Shown in pieces: positions 12,754-22,800 of a DNA stretch of 64,000 nucleotides. A model generated the notes under the pieces. That model was not told the DNA's origin, searched no databases, and saw nothing but the letters and a program-made list of their open reading frames with translations. The stretch lies in the NCBI GenBank assembly GCA_947034885.2, contig OX344751.2:7316001-7380000 (forward strand), given 5' to 3'. A program made the translations under genes and the position numbers. The stretch is from Thuidium tamariscinum (taxonomy: Eukaryota > Streptophyta > Bryopsida > Hypnales > Thuidiaceae). Position 1 is the stretch's first letter; each line of letters opens with the position of its first letter.

Positions 12754-13300
12754 ATCAAAAGTATATTAGAACAAATGACAAAAGTGATCAAAGCAAAGGG
12801 AAGTTCAACAAGATGATGAAATCTACTTTAAAAAACAATCACACAACATTTTTATTTGAAACTCCATAGAAATACAATTTTATACATACGTTGTAATACA
12901 TCCCATTTTTCTATCCATAGTAGTAGATTGTAGGTTGGTGTAATATTTAAAATGATCATTTGGATCACTTGCAAAAGTGGGAATTGATAAGGACCACACT
13001 TTTTTGATCCTATTGTACACTTAATGCACTTGCAAGGAAACATAACTACATACATTCAAATACAAAGAGTAGGTGGGATGTTTTATTTTTCTTTCCATTT
13101 AGAGAAGGAGAGATGTTGAAGTGAAGTGTTGGCCCACTGTCTCCCTCTTAACGGAGATACTTAATCTTAGTGTCTCTCAAAATTATCCTAAGACATGAAG
13201 TGAAACTTTAGATGAACAAACTCTTAATTTACACCAACCTTATAATAAGTTAAAACTTTCATATAAATGTAGGCCCACCTTGACAAAGAAGCTAGTATGA
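12754..13300. other. Spacer, nothing recognised
   Basis: Immediately 3' of the transposase relic. No clear inverted-repeat end belonging to that element was found. Confidence 0.35.
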
Positions 13301-13918
13301 ACGTGGTGAAATGGCGGTCCATTGGGGAGAAACTAAACTAATGTAGGACTCGGATGCGACAATCAAACAACACCAATATCTACCGTACTTAGAGGTAAGT
13401 TTAAGTACTTGTTAAATTTCACAATTTGACCAATCAGCAGGCTTCATGGGGCACCTTCCATACCTAGGTTTGTCGGGGGTGATGTAGGTTAATTTTGTTC
13501 CCACTCAGAGCCTTCCCTGGGCCCTTGGCTGCAGGAATTGGGCCGCCTTCCTTTGGGACCCATGGGGGCGAGATTCCAACACTGTTCCCAAAGTACTCAT
13601 TGGAAAAGTGAATTTGATGGCCCATGTAACTTTTAAATGGCAGCGGCATATGCATCAATGTCCCCGGCTCCCCGCCGGCCCCTGGTTAATATATGTTTGT
13701 GGATATTCTGTTAGGGGCCGGCAAAAACCATGCATTTTGATATTGTGTGACATCACATACTTTGAAAAAGAGAAATATATGCATTGGAAGTCAAAGTACT
13801 GTAGAAGATCTTCCCTTTCCACCCTCAATATCGAGGATGAAAAGTTTCATTTCTGTCCTGGAAGGAAAGATTCTTTGTCATTCAGCGGATGCTAAACGTT
13901 AGCGGCGTCGTCCAAGGG
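13301..13918. other. GC-rich islet ending in CAAGGG at a TTAA
   Basis: GC-rich sequence in AT-rich surroundings (densest at about 13500-13720). Its right border, CAAGGG followed by TTAA at 13919, looks like the right end of a TTAA-type element that shares its TTAA with the next element. I found no convincing left partner. A frame at 13608-13895 has no recognised domain. Confidence 0.35.
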
Positions 13919-14870
13919 TTAACCCCTAAACCCCTAACAGCATTTTCACCAAAAAAATGCTCCAAAATTGTCATTTCTAATACAAGAGCAATTCTTTTTT
14001 AAAAACACATTTTTGACTCATGTAACCATAGGATCTTGTAGTAAGGTGGTTTGTAAACATGTGGAAAAAATTTCAGAAATTTCCACCATGTAGATTGCAA
14101 GATATAAGCATTTGAATTGACAAAAACTGTTTTTTTATCCCTGCGAAAATCCGGGCAGCTGCACTTCACAAGGTCACATTTGTGTGAAAAAAAATTCAAA
14201 ATGGTGGTTACTCTTTGAATTCATACTTCAATGCAAGTTGGCTACATTCTCAAAAAATTTCAAACCATTTGGAATTGTACAACATATAGGAAAAAATAAG
14301 TAAGTAGAAAGAAGTAAAAAATGAGCCAAAATACTAAATTGTGAACATTTTATTCATGGAATTGAAAATTTTCAATCCCAATGGTTAAAATGTTGAAATA
14401 AACAATCTACACCTTTTGTTTTTATTTTTTCCAAAAATATGAAAAATTGAATTAAATGAAGAATTTCAAACTTTTTTTGTACTGTGGAGATTCTGTAACT
14501 GGCCGCATACTACCCCAAACTTAAAATCTTCATAACTTTTGACTCATTGATCGGAATGGATTGATTCAAAGCTTCACATGTCTGTATAAACCTAAAGAAC
14601 CAATTTGAAATTTCACTTTTCAAAAAAAAGTTTTTTTGAAAAAGTTTTTTCAGCTGCCCGGGATGCCCGCCGAGCAAACAAAGTGACATATCATGCCATA
14701 ACTTTTTATTCACAAAGTCAAAAGTTATGAAAATTGTTGGGCCTTAAAGCTACTCCTTGGACACACATTGTATCAAAATTTCAAAGAAAAAAAATAAAAA
14801 CTCCATCCATATTGAGCTGCCCAAAAAATCTATAATCCCAAAAAACGTTGTTTTGGGGTTTAGGGGTTAA
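13919..14870 (-). mobile_element. TTAA-flanked (piggyBac-like) element, family B copy 2
   Basis: A 952-bp inverted copy of the element at 5114-6069, bounded by TTAA, with ends CCCCTAAACCCC and GGGGTTTAGGGG. Internal sequence matches copy 1 in reverse complement over most of its length, including the stretch with a short GCAGCTGCACTTCACAAG-like core. It has no coding capacity. Confidence 0.8.
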
Positions 14871-14911
14871 CTTACCATAGATCATCAGATTTGCAGAATT
14901 TGGGACCCCAA

Positions 14912-15328
14912 TATGGTGGAAGCATCCATAACTGATAAAATAAGCACATTTGGATAAGATCCAGGGTAGGGCAAGGCAAAACAAATATTTTGAGTGATGC
15001 ATTGACAAAAATAATGGGGATTGCAAAAAAATTGGTAATTTTATCTCTTGAATTGAAATTACTATGAATTTTGGAAGGCAGAAATTGAGCTTGACCTATA
15101 ACCAACATCTAGAATCATCCATTTCAATCAATCAAGAATACTTTCCCATTAATTACTTCCTACATTTATACTCACTTATGTGTCATTAACTTATTGGTCC
15201 AAACCTTAAAAAAGTACAAATACACACTTTCCAAAGAGAAAACAAAAATCCATTCCAATCTTCTTTGGAATACGGTACCCTATTTGTTGTTAATGGAGGG
15301 GGTGTCAACAATACATACCTCGAACATA
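14912..15328 (-). mobile_element. TATGGTAG-type MITE, reverse copy
   Basis: Starts TATGGTGGAAGCATCC and is similar in reverse complement to 36750-37166, whose ends are TATGGTAGAGGCACC and GGGTACTTCTACCATA. The distal end is more diverged. A central stretch with the words GGAGGGGGTGTCAACAA is shared. Probably a TA-flanked MITE related to 52075-52860. Confidence 0.65.
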
Positions 15329-15703
15329 ATCCAAATCAGAGATGACAACATATTAGTTTGAAGAGGTCAAGGATTATACATAGATTCATGTCCCCTCTTG
15401 TTTAAGAGTTGTCACCCTCAGTTTTGGGTTAAAGACCGGGCACTCATATCCCATGGGCAAAGGAGAAAAAACTAAATTAATTCTAAAAGGATGCCTTGGA
15501 TACTAAGTATTTGACAGATGACCAAGAATTTTTCTATGTAGGTTTGAAGTATAAGATATTCATCACTGGATTTTTATTTGAAAACGGGAGGTGACACATG
15601 CTAGTTAGACCTCCAATGAATGTTCTTGGCATGTTTTTTAAGCAAATGATTTACACAATACCCGAATCATGGTTGATTCCATGGGGACCAACCCATTTTC
15701 TAA

Positions 15704-16075
15704 GGTTAATTTTGAAAGTATGAGACTTTGGTGATAAGCACTTGACCACAAATGATCAGATTCCTTGATGAATAGGTACATTCTTCATTTCTTTAGTAAT
15801 TTCATAAAGTCATTCACATATGGCACTTTTTTTCTGCTCAAGTGTTTCACAATACACAGGCTTTGAGTTCCAAACCAATTGATCCTACGTCAAAATTTTG
15901 AACAGAGCAGAGAAAACTAAAGTAACTTTGGAAAGTACAAGACTTTGGTGATAAGCACTCCACTGAAAACTATTAGATTCTTTGATGAATAGGTGCATTC
16001 TTCATATCTGCATGTATGTATTTCATATAGGACACTTTTTGTCCTCTGGAGCGTTTCACAGTAACTACGCTTCCA
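15704..16075. repeat. Direct tandem duplication, period about 217 bp
   Basis: The stretch GACTTTGGTGATAAGCACT begins at about 15724 and again at 15941, and the following about 130 bp (TTGATGAATAGG...CATTCTTCAT...) is repeated with moderate divergence. No coding capacity is seen. Confidence 0.7.
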
Positions 16076-16429
16076 ACTGGACAAAGAAAATTTAAGGTCG
16101 ACACAGATGAACTTGAACTTTGACTCGGGGTGAGTAACAATTCCATGGGAGCCACGTCGCAGATTAGAGCAGGGAAACCAAGAATCAAACTAAGGGGCTT
16201 GGGGCCATGGGCCATCCTTGGTTCAATCCGAACAAAATCAACAAATGGGAACAACTGAACATTGAGAGCCAGCCACCCATGAAACCCACTCCCAAGTTTA
16301 TTGTACGATACCCCCGGCCTGCCCCGGGCCGCCCCGCCCACCTACCGTGTGCCCCTCAACAGCCTCTCCATCTTATGTGCGGAATCTCATCTTCTTCTAG
16401 TAAATGTGAGTCTCAAACTCTCAATACAA
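16076..16429. other. GC-rich islet, no gene recognised
   Basis: GC-rich around 16300-16360, with overlapping open frames on both strands that look compositional. No domain was recognised. Confidence 0.35.
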
Positions 16430-16670
16430 GGTGGGCCCACCACCACCACTTTTTGGTATTGGACCCAAGTTAGCAATGTTAGTTTGATCAGTTTTTCATT
16501 GATTTTTTTGTTGGACAAACAAAAGGATGTTCAAATGCACCAAAGAACATGGCATTTGAATATTGTATGCAAAAGTTAGGATGGATCAAAGTTTGTTTAG
16601 GTAGAGGGTCTGAAGTATATTGTTCTTTCATATTGATTTGGAGATGTATTCAAAGTGATGATGGCAATTA
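16430..16670 (+). repeat. Fragment of the AGGTGGGT MITE family
   Basis: Begins AAGGTGGGCCCACC and then matches the internal part of the element at 53097-53372 (CACTTTTTGGTA..., ...AATGCACCAAA..., ...TATGCAAAAGTTA). No right inverted-repeat end was found, so it is truncated or decayed. Confidence 0.6.
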
Positions 16671-17004
16671 CGGATTTTGGAGATATACTCAAAGTGATGA
16701 TGGCAATTTTGGGATCAATGGCAGTGTTTTTTTTATTGCTGCTAAAAATCAACAAACTTCATCCATTGTCCATGTGCTTCAATTTTACTATAGGAATTTA
16801 AGGAGTAGAAGTTTTATTTTCTTTGCCTAATTTCGTTATCCACTAATTGTATTTAGCCATCTAGCCTCATGCTAGAAGATAACATTGCCACTAAATTTGA
16901 TAAGCACAAGTTTATAATTGCCTATACTACTCTCATTATAGCCATACATTCCAAACAAAGTGGCTAGATCTCACTCATTAGATTACATTTTTAGTTCTTG
17001 CTAG

Positions 17005-17302
17005 TAAGGTAGGGGGCTGTAATTGTGACCCTGCTTCTAAAAGTGATCTGGTAGATTTTGCCTCTAACATGTACTACAAGTGTACATTTCAAGAGGGGGG
17101 CGCTTTTAGAAACCACTATGTTTTCAACTTCAAAAATTCATAACTAATTCCATGAAGGTCCAAAAAATATGAAATGACTTGGGTTAGATGCCAATTCCAT
17201 TTTTCTTACCACGAAAATTTCCTAAAAATTGTTTTAAGGAGTTTAGCTTCCCCCAAATGCAAATCATCTGGTAAAAGGTCGCTTTTATAGCCCCCTACCT
17301 TA
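17005..17302 (+). mobile_element. 298-bp TA-flanked MITE, copy 1
   Basis: Flanked by TA, with terminal inverted repeats AGGTAGGGGGCTGTAA and (inverted) AGGTAGGGGGCTATAA. A second copy with the same span of 298 bp is at 29666-29963, and a diverged third at about 39650-39958. TA target duplication suggests mobilisation by a Tc1/mariner-type transposase, of which a relic exists at 12370-12753. Confidence 0.85.
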
Positions 17303-17398
17303 TACATCATCTACAAACATGAATATGTTGCCACTTTTGTTTTGTCATCAAAATCTATGTATAGCCAAAATTCACTAATGTTCATCTATTCAACAAAA

Positions 17399-17480
17399 TT
17401 ATTTTTCCCTACAATGAATAGGGAAAAATAATGTAGACTATTTTTCTATTCATTGTATAGGGAAAAATAATGTAGACTAA
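17399..17480. repeat. 39-bp tandem duplication upstream of the LINE
   Basis: TAGGGAAAAATAATGTAGAC occurs twice, 39 bp apart, just before the LINE sequence starts. It may be pre-existing flank or an integration scar. Confidence 0.7.
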
Positions 17481-17668
17481 AATGTAATCCCACTCATGCC
17501 CGGGAGCCTACTGCTACCGGGAGGGATTCTACATTATACTTCAAACAAATCGCAATCCATATCAAACCCATTGCAATACATAGAAACTTCCCTTGTAATA
17601 CATACACTTTACAACATACTTGTTCAAACATAGACCAAACTCTTAAAACTCCAATCTTTCTCCAAAAT

Positions 17669-19724
17669 ATGGATCTTCTCTACTCTAAAAAGTTTCAAAA
17701 TAGTATATCTTTTCTAAAACAAAAGCGCATACATACATGCCTTAACATTTCTCAAATCATACTAGTTTTGAACATTTGGCCTAAAAATCAAATTCAATTT
17801 TACGCAGGTACAATGTCAGACCCTCTACAAAGCAACAAAGTTCGGAGACATATGGCTTACTCAAACGAAATTGAGATGGAAGATGCATCTGGTTCACAAA
17901 AGCGCACTACACCAGAAGCTGAGGAATCTACACAAAAGAAATCGAAAGGCACCGTCACAACTATGGCCCTCCCCAGTGCACCAGTATTGTATGAATTCTG
18001 GTATGGGTTTCCTACTATGGAAACCCTTGCCTACGAGGCCAGCATGCCGCCGTTCATCAACAAAGCATCAGCAGCAGAACTCATTTCCCAGGGATACAAT
18101 CCACAAGAAGCAGACGACCTCACAAAAGCTCGTATGTCATTTCCGCGCGTGCAACAAAAGCTGTGGCCTACATCAAGACCTGACAATATTGTAGGCCAAC
18201 ACTTCAACCTGACTCAAATTCCCTTTGATGTTGAGGTAAACATGCACACCCAACTCGCTCTCGATTACCACATTCTCTTACATTTCGAAAAACCTTTGTC
18301 TCCATTGATCCAAAAACAAGCCATGGTAAAGATCTTGGGCCGTTTTCAAGAGATGAACATACAGTTAGGTGATAGCATTGCTGACCCCATAGCAATCTTA
18401 TGTCATGGAGCCAAAAACTCCAAAGTCTGGTCAGGCATGGCTAGAATTCACCTTCAAAACCCAGAAATTGATGGTAAAGCTCTACTCCGTGGAACTAGAG
18501 TATTTGCCATTCCTCTAGATGATGACATACTCACAGTAGCCAAAGTCGCCAAATCATTAGATCCTATTACCTCTAACACCCTACTCTCTATCAAGATCAA
18601 TAGTGAGACCATTCGGAACATGGAACCCCACACTAGAAGAAAACCATGTTGAAATCCCTGAAATCACGTCATGTAGTTTGTGTTGGATTCTTGTTTCAAA
18701 ACGCAGTCAAAATGCAGTGAAAACACAAAAAAACGCAGAAAAAGCATTTTTCTGCATTTTTTTGTGTTTTGACTGCATTTTGACTGCGTTTTGAAACAAG
18801 AATCCAACACAAACTACATAACGTGATTTCAGGGATTTCAACATGGTTTTCTTCTAGTGCCACCACCTCTTCAAACAGACACTCAAAGAGAGTTTCCATA
18901 GGAGCTTTGAATTTGAACTAACACAGGTTCAAAAACCTACCGCTGAACCTTATGGCTGGTTGACAACAACATCACCGGAGCAACTGGCAAAAATCAAGCA
19001 ACAACAAATTGCAGTATTGGGAGAACTTCTACAACCAGTCAACCGAGACTTGAACCAACTGACTCGTGAGGAGGTGAACAAAAGAAACTGCCTAGTACTC
19101 ATTGTCAAAGGCATCAACCTCACCAAATCCATTGCTGAAGTAACCTAGGGATTTCACAATCACTTTGGAGTCAAAAATGTCAAATCCATCTTCTTCCCAC
19201 GGTATAAAGGCGATGCTCATAGCGGTGTGGCCAACATCGAATGTCTCAACGCCGCAATCTACAAGCAACATGTGAAGAAATCAACACGCCTTCAGCACAA
19301 ATGGGTGGAATTTCAGCCCCATCCCAACTCTCTGGATGGCACTGCCAAACCCAATGATGAAACCCTTCAAAAATGGGGTTTTTTGGACATCAACACTGCT
19401 CTAGCTGGTACAGTTGAAGCAATGCTGAACACATCATCATCCTCTGCTCCAAAACAATCACTACAGCGAGAAGAACTCTCAGCGTTGATAGGAGAGGCAG
19501 TTTCCAAAGAGAATTTGAAGTTGCGGATGGAATTTAAATCCGATATGAGTCAAATGAAAGAAGAACTGACAACGGAGGCACAAAGTTATGCAGACAAGGT
19601 AGATCAGGAGCTCAGAGGTAATCTGACAAACCTAGAATCCCTCTTAGCTCAGAGCATGCAAATGATTAAAGGTTTGACTCGCCCTACCATTAAAGCCCCT
19701 GAACCCTCCTCACCGCCAAACTAG
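17669..19724 (+). pseudogene. LINE ORF1 protein (RRM-like, coiled coil), interrupted
   Basis: ORF1 of the LINE, expected to be the RNA-binding chaperone of the ribonucleoprotein. The first ATG is at 17669; a second in-frame ATG at 17813 (MSDPLQSNK) is an equally good start. The frame runs to 18630, is broken by the fold-back at 18631-18859, and resumes in the correct frame if the insert and one CCA copy are removed. One TAG at 19146-19148 breaks it again before the natural TAG at 19722-19724. The region 19085-19285 looks RRM-like: LVLIVKGI would be RNP2 and HSGVANIECL RNP1. A charged, probably coiled-coil segment follows (about 19470-19665). Base composition is balanced, unlike the G-poor ORF2. 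The RRM call is by eye and moderate. Confidence 0.75.
18631..18859. mobile_element. CACTA-type fold-back element inserted in LINE ORF1
   Basis: A 229-bp unit with ends CACTAGAAGAAAACC and GGTTTTCTTCTAGTG, flanked on both sides by CCA (18628-18630 and 18860-18862), a 3-bp target duplication. The two arms, roughly 110 bp each, are almost perfectly complementary with only a few mismatches, leaving a very short loop. It is therefore a potential long hairpin transcript. It must be younger than the LINE copy it disrupts. CACTA ancestry is inferred from end sequence and duplication length. Confidence 0.9.
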
Positions 19725-19861
19725 TTCAGTTTTACAACGCCATCACCCAAAAACAGAGTGCCATAGTCATATACCTTAGTATTACATCATCCATTATTTG
19801 CATTACACTATTGTACACTGCCACTTTGTGGCAATATTATATATATACTTTGCTTCTCTTC

Positions 19862-22800
19862 ATGCTCTCAAATTTTTCCCATTTTTTTGTTGACATTCGA
19901 TCTCTTACACAACAATTAATTACTGATAAATCATACCTATATACACATAAACACATTGTATTTGTTAGCAACCATATTCAAATATTTAGTAAAATCTGCC
20001 AACATATTCAAGAAAAATGGAAAACTAAATTTCTTACCTCAAAACACCAAAAATTTCCTTTGTACATTACAATTCTTTTATGTGGCGATATAGAAACCAA
20101 CCCGGGACCCATGCCCGATATATTTACTAACCACCCACTTCCACATAAAAATAGATATAAAATGTACTTTATAACATGCACAATAAAACTACAACCCGAA
20201 TACCAACATTTAGCAAAACAATTTTCACCTTTAATTAACATCACACACCCACACCACAATGACACTGCCATAAATTACCCTTACATATCACAATACATTC
20301 ATCAAAACCAACATCATCCACCACCAAGACTTTTATTTGCACTTATTACCACAATTAGCCCACAATTAGGGACATGTAACCACCTATTAAGACAAATACC
20401 AATCCCAGACTGGACCACACTATTACTAGAAAAAATGGCCCTCTTACAAAACCCACCAGAAAGGCATATCTCAACACCACACCCATACATTCAATTTAAA
20501 AATCTACACCAAGACATCATTGAACCTTCTAATTCCATTCACAAAGAATTATATACTTTTATTAAACAAACACCTACACCACCAACCTTACAACTTATGC
20601 TTAACAAATTTCCATATTTACCTGAGAAACTACCTCTAGAAGCATTAAAATGCAAAGACACCTTAATAGAATACTCCCACCCTACACCTCTATCCAAATT
20701 ACCAAACACAGACACTACAAACACACAAACTACTAACTCCAATACATACATGACCACATGGAACGCCGCATCGATAAACACAGCCCTACCTAGCCTCCAA
20801 CAACTAACATCACACACACCAACTACCCATGCAATAATAACAATACAAGAAACCAAAATAACTGCAACAAAATCCACAAAATATATCGAAAACTTATTTC
20901 CACAATATAAATTAATATTCAATAATACGCATGCATTAACTAGATGTATACAACAAAGACGACCTTATACACCAGGACGTGGTGGACTCCTTACATTAAT
21001 AAATAAAAAATATGCATACCCAGGAAACATTACCAAAATTCCGACCCCAACTGAATTCTCACCCTATTTACAAATTATAAAAATCAACAATCACCCCTTA
21101 CAACCATGGCTACTACTCCACATGCACATGCCATCACACACTGATGATTTACAACTGATACCCAAAATTCAACAATGTATAAGGCAACAAATTTCCCTAC
21201 ATTCACAACACACTTATATTCTATGTGGAGACTTCAACAGAGACATTGCCCTCATTGGTAGACAAAATGAATTTAACATAACCTTGCCACAAACAGAAGA
21301 CATAGAATGGCGTAGATTTACAGACAGCCAACAACTCACATATATACATACTAACAGCCCTTTCTCTAGACAAGGTGGTCACAACTATACACAAACTAGT
21401 CTAATAGATGGTTACTATATAAATACATCTAATTCGGCTTTATACACAGCAACCACAAATCATAACCACAACCTCAATTCAGACCATTCACTAGTAACAT
21501 TAAATATACCACCAAATACATTACTAGCAAGCCCTACAACACCAATAATAAATAAGCTACCACGTATATTAAACCCTATTCCCCAAGAAAATATAGAAAG
21601 ATTTAAAACAAATTTTTTTGAAGAACACGCAATTCAAATAGCTGAACTAACCACTATTCTTATAAATGAAAATATAACAAACCACCAATGGCATGAAACA
21701 TGTAATACCTTAGACCACCTCATACACAGTATATCCAATAAAATACTTGAAAACTGCAATGCACCACCATTACTCCACCTAACAAATCGTACAACTCAAC
21801 AAGGTGGTTTTTTACCAAAAAAAATACAAAAAAAATGGAAAGCTCACCTCTCTACTTACCACCTTATTAGGAAGGCAATTTACATATCCAAACACACAAC
21901 AAATTGGACAAACCATCCAATAATAGAAGAAATACGTAACCACAACAATGCCCACATTCCACCACCTGAATCAAATGGAATAAACCAACAAGAATGGATT
22001 AACACCATAGCAAACCTAGCCAAAACTGCAAACATACAAGCTCGTAAAATAACTACACAATATACGCAAAAATGCATCAAAAAGGCAATCTCAAAATATA
22101 GACAGCTATATGAAAAAAGCCCCAAAAAAATAAATAAATAAATATTCAAAAACCAAAATACCCCCTCACTAGATTGCATTTTGGATAGACAAAACAACTT
22201 ATTAACCAACCCGGTAGACATTGCCAATGAAATACACACCCAACAATCAATTAATAATAGCCCTACAGTTCCAACATGCTATTATCTACCAGAACATCCA
22301 CCACATTGTACATACGTAGTGAGACAATATCCATGGCATGACCTAGATGGTTTTGTCATAGACAAACGTGGAACCCCGGATACCCCCTTATACACTTACT
22401 TCACCAAAGAAACATATGACATATGTTTAAAACACTTATCCAATAACAAAAACCCTGGCCCAGACTTAATTCCAAACATAATCCTTAAAAATATGCCTCA
22501 ATGTTTGCAAAACCTCCTTTTTCTATTCTTCAAACACTGTTACAAACACAAACAAATCCCATCATCTTGGAAAACTAGTCTGACTATACTACTTTATAAA
22601 AAAGGAGATTCTTCTCAACTATCAAATTATAGACCAATTGCACTTGCAAACACCATCTACAAATTTTTCACTAGTACTCTCACTTTAACACTCTCAAACT
22701 ATGGCGAAAAATACCAAATACTTCATGATAGCCAAGAAGGATTTAGACCAGAACGTAGCACGTCACGACAATTACAACTTCTTATAGCAGCTCTAGAAGA

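Noticed and set aside
13919-13940. CCCTAAA-like words resembling the plant telomere repeat.
   Set aside because: Only one or two units occur and they coincide with TTAA element ends; there is no tandem telomeric array.
16207-16579. Overlapping open frames on both strands in the GC-rich islet.
   Set aside because: Open in several frames at once, as expected for GC-rich sequence with few stops; no domain or splice support.
20008-20922. Minus-strand open frames opposite LINE ORF2.
   Set aside because: They are shadows of the G-poor ORF2 coding strand.
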